Origin: JBBRVP01 sp038246785
GTDB taxonomy: Bacteria; Actinomycetota; Actinomycetes; Jiangellales; Jiangellaceae
Direction: 5' to 3'
Assembly (NCBI GenBank): GCA_038246785.1
Contig: JBBRVP010000032.1
Location: forward strand, 1-38,769
Length of the DNA: 38,769 bases
Shown: positions 1 through 8,222 of the stretch, piece by piece
Layout of the letters: every line of letters starts with the position of its first letter
How positions within the stretch are numbered: position 1 is the first letter of the stretch
Notes under the pieces: generated by a model
What the model was told of the DNA's origin: nothing
The model's input: only the letters and a program-made list of their open reading frames with translations
The model's database searches: none
Made by a program: the position numbers and the translations under genes

Positions 1-128
1 CCTCGGGTCACAGGCGCCTCGGGTCACAGGCGCCTCGGGTCACAGGCGCCTCGGGTCACAGGCGCCTCGGGTCACAGGCGCCTCGGGTCACAGGCGCCTC
101 GGGTCACAGGCGCCTCGGGTCACTGGCG
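1..128. repeat. 16-bp tandem repeat array (minisatellite), open at the window edge
   Basis: Seven perfect head-to-tail copies of CCTCGGGTCACAGGCG fill 1-112. An eighth copy at 113-128 differs by one base (A to T at 124). There are no spacers. Each junction makes the 8-bp palindrome AGGCGCCT. The array starts at base 1, so its real length is unknown. The last, variant copy carries the TGA stop codon of the minus-strand sulfatase (120-122), so the array begins exactly at the 3' end of that gene. On the minus strand every copy contains TGTGACC, and because 16 is not a multiple of three the TGA rotates through all frames. Confidence 0.97.
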
Positions 129-2486
129 GGAGGTGGCGACTCTCGCGATCTCGGCCGGGTCGACGAGGTGAGACTGGTCGTCGCCGCCAAGGTCGATCTG
201 CACGACCTCGATGCGGCCGTTGAACTTGCTCGCGCCGGAGTAGTCCGCACTCACCGGCATCCCGTAGTCGTCCCCGATGTCGGTCGTCTCGTCGGCCGAG
301 AAGATCATCGGTTGGGTCTGCTCGACCCGACCGGACCCGACCGGCCGGCCGTCGTAGAGCAGTGTGACGTCGCCGCCCTTGGCCAGGCCGCCGCCGTCGT
401 ACGCGAACTCCACCCGCACCTGCCGGGAGCCCGGCTCGAGCGCCTCGTCGGCCGTCGTCACGAACTCGCGCATGCCGAGCAGGTTGTAGACGAAGGCGGC
501 CCGGCCCGCCTTGACGTAGAGCGCCCAGCCGCCGAACCGGCCGCCCTGGGCGACGATCACCCCGTTCGTGACGCCCCGCGGTGGGGTGTCGAAGGCCGCC
601 GTCACGCTGAAAGAGCGGTTCTTGACGTCGAGCACGCTGTGCTCGGTCAACCTGCGCATCCCCGCGAACAGGACCTGGGAGCTCCCGGTGACCAGCTGTG
701 GCCTGCCGGCGAGCGTCGCGTTGAGCCGCTCGAAGCGGCGGTCGTCGATCGGCAGCACGTTGTACCGCACCGCCTCGATCAGCCACAGCCGCTGCAGCGC
801 CGCCAGCCGGTCCGGCTGCTCGGCCGACAGGTCGTGAGCCTGGGTCCAGTCGGTCCGGCCGTCGTACAGCTCCCAGACGTCCTCGTCGAACGGCGGGAGC
901 ACCTCGTTCGGAAGCCAGGGCGTGCTGTGCCGGGTTACCGCGCTCCAGCCGCGGTGGTAGATGCCGCGGTTGCCGAACATCTCGAAGTACTGCAGGTCGT
1001 GCCGTTCCCCGGCCTCGGCATCGTCGAAGCTGTACAGCATGCTCGTGCCCTCGATCGGAGCCTGCTGCGCACCGTTGACGAACGCCGGTTCGGGGATGCC
1101 GGCCGCTTCCAGGACGGTCGGCGCGACGTCGATGACATGGCTGAACTGCGAGCGCACCTCGCCCGCGGCACGGATGCCTGCCGGCCAGTGCACGATGGTG
1201 CCGTTGCGGGTCCCGCCCCAGTGCGAGGCGACCTGCTTGGTCCACTGGTAGGGCGCACACATCGCCCATGCCCAACCCACGGAGTAGTGGTTGTACGCGT
1301 CCTCCGTGCCCAGCTTGTCCTTCATCGCGGCCATGAACTCCGGCGTCTCGATGGCGGCGAGCCCGTTGAAGTTCGCCATCTCGTTGAACGCGCCGTTGAC
1401 CGTGCCCTCGGCCGATGCGCCGTTGTCGCCGATGATGTAGTAGATCAGCGTGTTGTCGAGCGCGCCGAGCGCCTCGATGGCGTCCATGACCCGACCGACG
1501 TGAAGATCGGTGTGCTCGAGGAAGCCGGCATACACCTCCATCTGGCGTTCCAGCACCGGCTTGAGGTCCTCGGGCATCTCGTCCCACGGCGGTATCGAGT
1601 CGGGTCGGCTCGTCAGCTCGGCGTCCGCCGGGACGATCCCCCGCTGCTGCTGGCGCGCCAGGATCTCCCTGCGCGCCTCGTCCCAGCCGCCCGCGAAGGC
1701 GCCCGCGTAGCGGTCCGCCCACTCGAGCGGGACGTGGTGGGGCGCGTGCGTCGCGCCCGGGGCGAAGTAGACGAAGAACGGCTTGGCGGGCGCCAGCGAC
1801 TTCTGCGTGCGTAGCCAGTCGATCGCCTGGTCGGCGAGGTCCTCGGTCAGGTGGTAGCCGTCCGCCGGGGTGCGGTCGGGCTCGATCGGGGTCGTGCCGT
1901 TGTACAGCGCCGGGTAGTACTGGTTGTTCTCGCCGCCGATGAACCCGTAGAAGTGCTCGAAGCCGCCGCCGCCGGTGGGCCAGGCGTCGAACGGGCCGAT
2001 CGGTGAGGTCTGCCAGGGCGGCACCTCGTGGCACTTGCCGAACTGTGCCGTGGAGTAGCCGTTGAGCTTGAGCGTCATCGCGAGTGGCGCCTTGGCGTTC
2101 GGCCGCAGGCCGGTCAGCCCGGGCGCTGAGGTGGCTGTCTCGGTGATCGAGCCCATGCCCACGGAGTGATGGTTCCGGCCGCTCAGCAGGGCGGCTCTGG
2201 TCGGTGCGCAGAGCGCCGTGGTGTGGAAGCGGTTGTACGACAGCCCACCCGCCTGCAGCCGCTCCGCGGTCGGGGTCCGCACCGGTCCGCCGAAGGCGCT
2301 GGCCGCCCCGAAACCGACGTCGTCGAGCAGGACGACCAGGATGTTGGGAGCGCCTTCGGGTGGGAGCAGCACCTCGATCGGCGGGAACGCCGTGTCCGGG
2401 TCCTTCGCGTCGTAGGTCACGAGACCGAGGTGCTGCCGGTCCGGGATCGGGAGGACTCCGCGGTGCGCACCGTGCGGGTCGGCCAT
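120..2486 (-). CDS. Arylsulfatase, type I (formylglycine-dependent), large form
   Basis: This 788-aa protein should hydrolyse sulfate esters. The N-terminal core has the metal-binding pair LDD (Asp55-Asp56) and the sulfatase signature CAPTR followed by LLSGR. Cys93 would be converted to formylglycine. A GKCHE segment keeps the Lys and His of the usual GKWH, and GDNGAS supplies further metal ligands. The last third looks like a beta-rich carbohydrate-binding-like domain (inference). No signal peptide is visible, so it is probably cytoplasmic. The ATG at 2486 is preceded by AAGGAG with 7-nt spacing. Upstream in-frame sequence is antisense to nuoN and not coding. The gene lies 62 bp after nuoN and could share its transcript. 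Size and motifs recall mycobacterial AtsD-type sulfatases. The substrate is unknown. No sulfatase-modifying enzyme is present in the window. Confidence 0.93.
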   Translation of the reverse strand: MADPHGAHRGVLPIPDRQHLGLVTYDAKDPDTAFPPIEVLLPPEGAPNILVVLLDDVGFGAASAFGGPVRTPTAERLQAGGLSYNRFHTTALCAPTRAALLSGRNHHSVGMGSITETATSAPGLTGLRPNAKAPLAMTLKLNGYSTAQFGKCHEVPPWQTSPIGPFDAWPTGGGGFEHFYGFIGGENNQYYPALYNGTTPIEPDRTPADGYHLTEDLADQAIDWLRTQKSLAPAKPFFVYFAPGATHAPHHVPLEWADRYAGAFAGGWDEARREILARQQQRGIVPADAELTSRPDSIPPWDEMPEDLKPVLERQMEVYAGFLEHTDLHVGRVMDAIEALGALDNTLIYYIIGDNGASAEGTVNGAFNEMANFNGLAAIETPEFMAAMKDKLGTEDAYNHYSVGWAWAMCAPYQWTKQVASHWGGTRNGTIVHWPAGIRAAGEVRSQFSHVIDVAPTVLEAAGIPEPAFVNGAQQAPIEGTSMLYSFDDAEAGERHDLQYFEMFGNRGIYHRGWSAVTRHSTPWLPNEVLPPFDEDVWELYDGRTDWTQAHDLSAEQPDRLAALQRLWLIEAVRYNVLPIDDRRFERLNATLAGRPQLVTGSSQVLFAGMRRLTEHSVLDVKNRSFSVTAAFDTPPRGVTNGVIVAQGGRFGGWALYVKAGRAAFVYNLLGMREFVTTADEALEPGSRQVRVEFAYDGGGLAKGGDVTLLYDGRPVGSGRVEQTQPMIFSADETTDIGDDYGMPVSADYSGASKFNGRIEVVQIDLGGDDQSHLVDPAEIARVATSRQ

Positions 2487-2548
2487 CGCTGCTCCTTCGG
2501 TCGGGTGTCTCGCGAAGCAGAGTCTGGGAAGCGGCGGCCTGCGTCGCA

Positions 2549-3985
2549 TCACCCCGGCGGCATGAGCGGGCCGTCGACGACCGCCCAGAGGAGTCCGGAG
2601 GCGACGCCGAGGGCCAGCGTGACGGCCGCCGCGATCAGCGCAGCCGCGTACGCCCAGGGCCGCGGGACGAATGCGGCAGGCGCCGTGCGTTCGACGGGCT
2701 CGCCGGCCCGGTAGACCGGCGCGAGCCAGAGCAGGTAGTAGAAGAGGCTGGCCACGGTGTTGACCACGAGTGCGACGGTCAGCCAGGCGGCCCCGCCGTC
2801 CCAGGCCGCCACGCCGACGGTGAGCTTGCCGACGAAGATGGCGGTCGGCGGCGTACCCACCAGACCCAGCAGGCAGACCAGCAGCGCGGCCGCCAGCCAC
2901 GGCCGCGAACCGGCCAGACCGCGGTAGCCGGCCAGGTCGCGACGCTCCGGCAGCGCCGCGACGACGGCGAAGGCGCCCAGGTTGGTGACGGCGTACGCCG
3001 CGAGGTAGAGCAGCAGCGCGGGCAATGCAAGGGGGCTGTCGCCGGCCACCGCGACCGGGACGAGCAGGTAGCCGACCTGGCTGACGGTCGACCAGCCGAG
3101 CAGCCGGCGCGGATCGGTCTGGGCGTACGCCGCCAGGTTGCCCAGCGTCATGCTGGCCACGGCGAGCAGCCCGACCAGCAGTCGTACGTCGACACTGTCC
3201 GGCATGAGATCGACCAGGCGGAAGGCCGCGACCAGCGCGCCGATTTTCGGTACCGTGGTAAGGAAGGCGGCCGCGGTCACCGAGGCGCCCTGAGCGGCGT
3301 CGGGCACCCAGGAGTGGGCGGGCACTCCGCCGGCCTTGAAGAGCAGCCCACCCAGCACGGCCACCGCGCCCACCGCGACCACCGTCGAGGGTGCGGTCGC
3401 CAGCCGCCCGGCGAGCCCGGCGTAGCGGGTGGTCCCGGCCACGGCGTAGAGCAGCGTGACGCCGAGCAGCATGGTGATGCCCAGGAGCGCGCCGAGCAGG
3501 TAGGTCTTGAGCGCGGCCTCGGCGGCGGGGGGTGTGCGTGGCTGCCCGACCAGCGCGTAGAGCGGGATGCTGGCCAGCAGGAAGCCCACCGCGAGCACCA
3601 GCAGGTCGTGGGCGCCGGCGAGCACGATCGCGCCGAGGGCGGCGAGCAGCAGCAGCGTGTAGGTCTCGCTCTCCTGGCGGTGCCCGGACAGCTCGTCGGT
3701 GCCGAGCAGGACGACGAGCAGGGTGGCCGCCAGCACCACCAGCCGGGCGACCGCAGTCCCGCGATCGAGGGCGTACGTGCCCTCGAACGCCCCGGACGGC
3801 CGGCCCGGCAGGTCGACGGCGGCGACCACGGCCGCGCCGAGCAGGGCCGCCACGGCGACCAGCCGGGACACCCACTGCCGGGTCCGCGGCAGGTAGGACC
3901 CGCCGAGCAGCACGCTCAGCGCCCCGACGAGCAGCACGAGCTCCGGCGCGAGCGCACGGACGGAGTCGGCCCTGTCCAGGCTCAC
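2549..3985 (-). CDS. nuoN: NADH-quinone oxidoreductase-like subunit N (antiporter-like membrane subunit)
   Basis: This 478-aa polytopic protein is one of three antiporter-like subunits of a complex I-type membrane arm. It starts with GTG, 4 nt after the nuoM stop. It keeps the channel lysines in FKAGGVPAHSW and PKIGAL, the QTDPRRLLGWSTVSQVGYLL segment and the FVGKL motif of NuoN. One key residue is missing: where E. coli NuoN has Glu in GLELMSLP, this protein reads GFLLASIP, so the TM5 glutamate is Leu136. Length is normal for NuoN. It is the last gene of the nuo-like operon. The family call is firm. Whether it still moves protons is open because of the Glu loss. Confidence 0.93.
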   Translation of the reverse strand: MSLDRADSVRALAPELVLLVGALSVLLGGSYLPRTRQWVSRLVAVAALLGAAVVAAVDLPGRPSGAFEGTYALDRGTAVARLVVLAATLLVVLLGTDELSGHRQESETYTLLLLAALGAIVLAGAHDLLVLAVGFLLASIPLYALVGQPRTPPAAEAALKTYLLGALLGITMLLGVTLLYAVAGTTRYAGLAGRLATAPSTVVAVGAVAVLGGLLFKAGGVPAHSWVPDAAQGASVTAAAFLTTVPKIGALVAAFRLVDLMPDSVDVRLLVGLLAVASMTLGNLAAYAQTDPRRLLGWSTVSQVGYLLVPVAVAGDSPLALPALLLYLAAYAVTNLGAFAVVAALPERRDLAGYRGLAGSRPWLAAALLVCLLGLVGTPPTAIFVGKLTVGVAAWDGGAAWLTVALVVNTVASLFYYLLWLAPVYRAGEPVERTAPAAFVPRPWAYAAALIAAAVTLALGVASGLLWAVVDGPLMPPG

Positions 3986-3989
3986 GCGG

Positions 3990-5489
3990 CTACCGACCCA
4001 CCAGCTCGACGACCGTCCGGGCGGCTGGTTCGATCACGTCGAGCAGGGTGCGGGGGGCCAGCCCGATGACCAGCGAGAGCAGCAGCAGTGGCCCGACCGC
4101 CCAGACCTCGGCGGCCCGCAGATCGGTGAAGCCGACGGAGGACCCCCGCGTCGCACCGACCAGCAGGTGCTGCAGCGCGCGCAGGAACAGCGCGGCGGTG
4201 ACGAGGATGCCCAGCAGCGCGACGGCGGTGACCGGCGCGACCGCGATGCTGCCGGCGAAAACCTGCAGCTCGGCGATGAACCCGGAGAAGCCGGGCAGCC
4301 CGAGCGAGGCGAAGGCGCCCACGGCGAGCAGCATGGCGAACCGCGGGGCCGGACCGGCCAGCCCGCCGTAGGAGTCCAGGTCGTACGTGCCGGCCCGTTC
4401 GTGCAGCACGCCGGCGAGCAGGAACAGCGCACCGGTGATGAGCCCGTGGCTGACCATCTGGGTCACCGCCCCGCTGACCGCCACGGTGCGGGCCTCGGCG
4501 TCACTGCGTGCGACCAGCCCCGCGGTGCCGACCCCGAGCACGACGTAGCCCATGTGGTTGACCGACGTGTAGGCGATCATCCGCTTGAGGTCGTTCTGGG
4601 CCAGCGCCACCAGCGCGCCGTACAGGATGGAGACGATCCCCACCGCCACCACGACCCACGCCCACGCGCGCCAGGCGCCGGGCAGCATCGGCATGCCGAT
4701 GCGGACGAAGCCGTAGGTCCCCATCTTCAGCAGGATCCCGGCCAGGACGGCCGAACCGATGGCCGGCGCATCGGTATGGGCGGGCGGCAGCCAGGTGTGG
4801 AACGGCACCGTCGGCGTCTTGACGGCCAGCCCGAGCAGGATCGCGCCGAGCACCAGCCCGGCCGCCACCGGCCGGCCCGCCAGCGGCGGGTTGCGGGTCA
4901 GCTCGACCATGTCGAACGTGTGCGGTGCAGCGGCGACGTAGAGCCCGATGAAGCCGAGCAGCAGCGCGAGCGATCCGAGGAAGGTGTAGAGGAAGAACTT
5001 CAGCGCCGATCGGGCCGCGTCGCCGTGCCCCCAGCCGGCGATGGCGAAGTACATGCCGACGATGGACAGGTCGAACCAGAGGAAGAACAGGATCAGGTCC
5101 TGCGCGGTGAACAGCCCGAGACAGGTGGTCTGCAGGGACAGGAACAGCGCCGCCTGCGCCCGGGGACGGCGTTGCTCGCGCAGGGCGTACGCCGCACACG
5201 CAGCGAACACGACGGCGGTGAGCGCCACCAGCGGCAGCGACAGCCCGTCGAGGCCCACGTGGTAGCTGCTCCCGATGCCGGGGATCCAGGCGACCTGCTC
5301 CTCGTACGCGAGGCGCCCGGGCTTCGGCGCGTCGAAGCCCGCCCAGAGGGCAGCCACCAACACGAGCTCCGCGATCGCGACCGCGAGCCACACCCGGCGG
5401 GCCACCGCATCGGACAGCCAGCGGGCCAGCGCGAGCGACGCTGCGGCGGCCACCGGGAGCAGGACGACCAGGCTGAGCACCCCGCTCAC
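3990..5489 (-). CDS. nuoM: NADH-quinone oxidoreductase-like subunit M (antiporter-like membrane subunit)
   Basis: This 499-aa membrane protein belongs to the NuoM family. Recognisable blocks are KTPTVPFHTWLPPAHTDAP, ILLKMGTYGFVRI, QNDLKRMIAYTSVNHMGYV and GLPGFSGFIAE. The TM5 residue that is Glu in E. coli NuoM (WEMMLVPMYF) is Asp140 here (FDLSIVGMYF), a conservative change at a site known to matter for proton transfer. The DAHTEAPT block is also altered (PAHTDAPA). The GTG start at 5489 overlaps the nuoL stop as GTGA, which indicates translational coupling. The long in-frame upstream extension lies antisense or out of frame inside nuoL and is rejected. The stop is 4 nt from the nuoN start. 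Confidence 0.94.
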   Translation of the reverse strand: MSGVLSLVVLLPVAAAASLALARWLSDAVARRVWLAVAIAELVLVAALWAGFDAPKPGRLAYEEQVAWIPGIGSSYHVGLDGLSLPLVALTAVVFAACAAYALREQRRPRAQAALFLSLQTTCLGLFTAQDLILFFLWFDLSIVGMYFAIAGWGHGDAARSALKFFLYTFLGSLALLLGFIGLYVAAAPHTFDMVELTRNPPLAGRPVAAGLVLGAILLGLAVKTPTVPFHTWLPPAHTDAPAIGSAVLAGILLKMGTYGFVRIGMPMLPGAWRAWAWVVVAVGIVSILYGALVALAQNDLKRMIAYTSVNHMGYVVLGVGTAGLVARSDAEARTVAVSGAVTQMVSHGLITGALFLLAGVLHERAGTYDLDSYGGLAGPAPRFAMLLAVGAFASLGLPGFSGFIAELQVFAGSIAVAPVTAVALLGILVTAALFLRALQHLLVGATRGSSVGFTDLRAAEVWAVGPLLLLSLVIGLAPRTLLDVIEPAARTVVELVGR

Positions 5490-7360
5490 CTGGTCACGAG
5501 GACGACGAGGGCCGCGGCTGCCAGGCCCCCGGCTACCACTAGGTAGTAGTCGTGCAGCTGGCCGGTCTGCGGCCGGCGGGCGAGGTCCCCGAGCCGGCGC
5601 GCCCCGCGGGCGACGGCCCCCACGCCGCCATCGACCACCGCGTCGATCCGGGCCGCCCGCAGGGCCATCCGCAACCCACCGCGAGCCGTCGCCTCGACTG
5701 CTGCGTCGAGGACGCTGTCGTCGAAGCGGGCCAGCCCGGCGGCCAGCGCGTAGACCGGCTGCACGACGACCACGCGGGTGGCCGTGGCGAGGCCCAGCCA
5801 CCGCCCTGCCCAGCTCGGCTCGGGGAGGCGGTGACCCCGCACGAGCCAGGCAACCAGCCCCAGGACGACCACCGCGAGCACCGCCGAGACGGCCAGGCCG
5901 GCACCGTCGACCGGCACGGCGACGCCGCCCACGAGCTCCTGCACCGAGCCGGCGAGCGGCGGCAGCGCGAGCACGCCAAGCGCGGCAGCCCCGGCGGCGA
6001 GCAGGACGAGCGGTGCCTGCGCCAACCGGTCGACCCGACGGGTTCCGGGCCGCTCGTCGTCGTAGGCGTCCTCCGCGCCGGCCGGGATCGTCCGCAGGAC
6101 GAGGACGAGGACCTTGCCGGCGTACGCCGCCGACAGCGCAGCGGCGGCGAGGCCGACGGCGTACAGCGCCGGCGACACTTCGCGAACGGCGGTGAGGACG
6201 GCGTCCTTTGTCGCCCACAGCGACAGCGGGGCGGCCCCGGCCAGGGCGATCGCCCCGACCGTCATGGTGAGGCCGAGCAGCCGCCATCGGCGAGCGGCCC
6301 CGGTCAGAGCGGCCAGCGACCTGGTGCCCAGAGCGTCGAGCCACAGGCCGGCGCCGAGGAACAGCAGTGCCTTGGTCGACGCGTGGGCCACCAGCTGTGC
6401 GGTGCCTGCGGCGATCGCATCCACACCTGCCGCCAGAACGACGAAGCCCAGCTGCGCGGCGGTCGAAGCCGCCAGCAGCTGCTTGAGGTCGCGCTGGGCC
6501 AAGGCGACCACCCCGAGCGCGAGCGCGGTGAGGGCGCCGATCCACGCGGCTGCGGTGGCGGCCCATCCGGTGGCGGCGAGCAGGCCCGCCGTACGGAGCA
6601 GCAGGTAGCCCCCCATCGCGACCATCGTCGCCGAGTGCAGGAGCGCGCTCACCGGGCTGGGACCCTGCATGGCCGCGGACAGCCACACCGAGAACGGCAG
6701 CTGGGCGGCCTTGCCGAGCGCGGCCACCAGCACCCCACCGGCGACCACGTCGCGCCAGCCCGGCGCGGCGGCGGCGAGGTCGGCGAGCCCCAGCCCGGCC
6801 CCCCCGGCCAGCGCCGCGGCCACCGCGGCGTAGAGGCCGAGGTCGGCCGCACGGGTGGTGAGGAACGCCGTCCGGCCGGCGGTGACGCGGGCGCCGTCGC
6901 GCCAGACGAAGCCGATCAGGGCATACGACGTGGCGCCCATGACCTCCCACGCCAGCAGCAGCGTCGGCAGTGTGGTGGCGGTCACCGTGATCACGACCGC
7001 GGCGAGGAACAGCAGCATGAGGCCGTGGAAGCGGGCCGGCGCCGCTCCGGCCTCGCCGGGCTGCCGAGCGGCGACGGCGAGGACGAGCAGGGCGACGGCG
7101 GTCACTGTGACGACGGTGATGGCCGCCAGCCCGTCGACCCCGAGGCCGAGCGAGGAGGCGAGCATGAACGGCCGTGATACCGAGGGGCGCTCGACGGCGA
7201 CGACCAGGGCGAGGCCGAACGTCGCAGTGGCGACGACGAGGGAGGTCGCTGCGGCGAGCGCGTCGACTCGGCGTCCGGCCAGGCACAGCAGCGTCCCCGT
7301 GACCACCGGGAGAGCGGCCAGCAGCCACAGCGCCGCCTCCGGCCAGGCAGCGCCACTCAT
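5486..7360 (-). CDS. nuoL: NADH-quinone oxidoreductase-like subunit L (antiporter-like membrane subunit)
   Basis: This 624-aa protein is the distal antiporter-like subunit of a complex I-type membrane arm. Conserved NuoL features are retained: the TM5 glutamate in LLLAWEVMGATSYALIGF, Asp in the TTRAADLGLY segment, and the lysine in LGKAAQLPFSVW followed by GPSPVSALLHSATMV. The DAM part of the usual WLPDAMAGP is replaced by SAAMQGP. The C-terminal extension that forms the lateral helix is present. Start is ATG at 7360, overlapping the nuoK stop as ATGA, and the end overlaps the nuoM GTG. Of the three antiporter-like subunits here, this one has the most intact channel residues. Confidence 0.95.
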   Translation of the reverse strand: MSGAAWPEAALWLLAALPVVTGTLLCLAGRRVDALAAATSLVVATATFGLALVVAVERPSVSRPFMLASSLGLGVDGLAAITVVTVTAVALLVLAVAARQPGEAGAAPARFHGLMLLFLAAVVITVTATTLPTLLLAWEVMGATSYALIGFVWRDGARVTAGRTAFLTTRAADLGLYAAVAAALAGGAGLGLADLAAAAPGWRDVVAGGVLVAALGKAAQLPFSVWLSAAMQGPSPVSALLHSATMVAMGGYLLLRTAGLLAATGWAATAAAWIGALTALALGVVALAQRDLKQLLAASTAAQLGFVVLAAGVDAIAAGTAQLVAHASTKALLFLGAGLWLDALGTRSLAALTGAARRWRLLGLTMTVGAIALAGAAPLSLWATKDAVLTAVREVSPALYAVGLAAAALSAAYAGKVLVLVLRTIPAGAEDAYDDERPGTRRVDRLAQAPLVLLAAGAAALGVLALPPLAGSVQELVGGVAVPVDGAGLAVSAVLAVVVLGLVAWLVRGHRLPEPSWAGRWLGLATATRVVVVQPVYALAAGLARFDDSVLDAAVEATARGGLRMALRAARIDAVVDGGVGAVARGARRLGDLARRPQTGQLHDYYLVVAGGLAAAALVVLVTR

Positions 7361-7659
7361 CGCGACAGGTCCGCGGCCATGTCTGTCATGTCGGTGCCGC
7401 GGCTGCGGTGCAGCAGCGTCGCCACCGCGAAGCCCATCGCCATCTCGACGGTCATGGCGGCGATGACGACCAGCAGCAGGACCTGCCCGTCGGGAGCCGG
7501 GGCGAGGAACCACCAGGACGCCGCAGCGGCGAGGATCACCCCGTTGAGCATGAGCTCGAGACCCATCATCACCATGACGACGACCTGCTGGGACAGCGCG
7601 CCGTACAGCCCGACCGAGAACAGGCCGGCGGCCACGACCAGGGCGGCCTGCAGCGTCAT
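7357..7659 (-). CDS. nuoK: NADH-quinone oxidoreductase-like subunit K
   Basis: This 100-aa protein has three predicted TM helices and is the small membrane subunit of a complex I-type arm. The two membrane glutamates that matter in E. coli NuoK are both present. One lies in MGLELMLNG (Glu36 equivalent) and one in AAMTVEMAMG (Glu72 equivalent). Length is typical. The ATG at 7659 overlaps the nuoJ stop as ATGA and the end overlaps nuoL the same way. The tight overlaps show a single polycistronic unit from nuoA to nuoN. Confidence 0.94.
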   Translation of the reverse strand: MTLQAALVVAAGLFSVGLYGALSQQVVVMVMMGLELMLNGVILAAAASWWFLAPAPDGQVLLLVVIAAMTVEMAMGFAVATLLHRSRGTDMTDMAADLSR

Positions 7660-8216
7660 CGGCCCACCCCGCCCGGCTGCGGGTCCTCCGGTGTCAGGCG
7701 GCGCAGGTCGTCGCCGAACCGGTCGTAGCGGCCGCGCGGTGCGGCGAGCACGATGCCCGCGACGATCGTGGCCGCCATGACCGGGCTGATCGCCATCATG
7801 ACGAGCATCTTCGACCCCATGATCGCCTGGCCGAGCGACGCCGTCAGGTCCGCGGCGGGCGCGCCGCGACGGCTCGGCCAGGGCACGAGCAGGGCGCCAC
7901 CGGCGAGCAGCGCGAACGCCCCGACGGCGACGCCGGCCGCCCGCCGGCCGTCGTGCACCATGCTCATCGGCATGAGCGCCGGGTTCATCCCCATGAACAT
8001 GACCATGTAGACGGCCATCACGGCCATCTCCATCACCATCATCAGCACGGTCACCAGGCCGACGTAGTCCAGGCCGAAGAGCAGCAGGGCGGCGCCGACG
8101 GCCACGAAGGACACGGCGAGCGCGTACGTGGCCCGGGCCATCGAGTCGACCCGGAACACCGCGACCCCGGCGGCCACCGCGACGACGCCCAGCGTCCAGA
8201 AGACCAAGGCCTGCAT
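7656..8216 (-). CDS. nuoJ: NADH-quinone oxidoreductase-like subunit J, with a Met-rich segment
   Basis: This 186-aa membrane protein sits in the nuoJ position, 6 nt after nuoH and overlapping nuoK by ATGA. It has about five hydrophobic helices. The third helix, normally a VGAI-VLF-type sequence, is instead rich in methionine with an internal Glu (LMMVMEMAVMAVYMVMF). It continues into MGMNPALMPMSMVHDG before the next helix, giving more than fifteen Met within about 40 residues. The C-terminal cytoplasmic tail (RYDRFGDDLRRLTPEDP) is hydrophilic. The NuoJ call rests on size, topology and position, because the sequence is divergent. The Met cluster might bind metal or simply be packing; this cannot be decided here. 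Confidence 0.88.
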   Translation of the reverse strand: MQALVFWTLGVVAVAAGVAVFRVDSMARATYALAVSFVAVGAALLLFGLDYVGLVTVLMMVMEMAVMAVYMVMFMGMNPALMPMSMVHDGRRAAGVAVGAFALLAGGALLVPWPSRRGAPAADLTASLGQAIMGSKMLVMMAISPVMAATIVAGIVLAAPRGRYDRFGDDLRRLTPEDPQPGGVGR

Positions 8217-8222
8217 GCCGGG

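Noticed and set aside
1..128. CRISPR array
   Set aside because: The units are directly adjacent with no spacers and only 16 bp long.
2487..3875. In-frame upstream extension of the sulfatase to 1251 codons
   Set aside because: The extension lies over nuoN in another frame and is Arg/Gly/Ala-rich without conserved content. The AAGGAG-preceded ATG at 2486 is the real start.
5490..7328. Extension of nuoM to 1112 codons and of nuoK to 590 codons
   Set aside because: High GC opens all frames. The real starts overlap the preceding stops as GTGA/ATGA and the family N-termini begin there.
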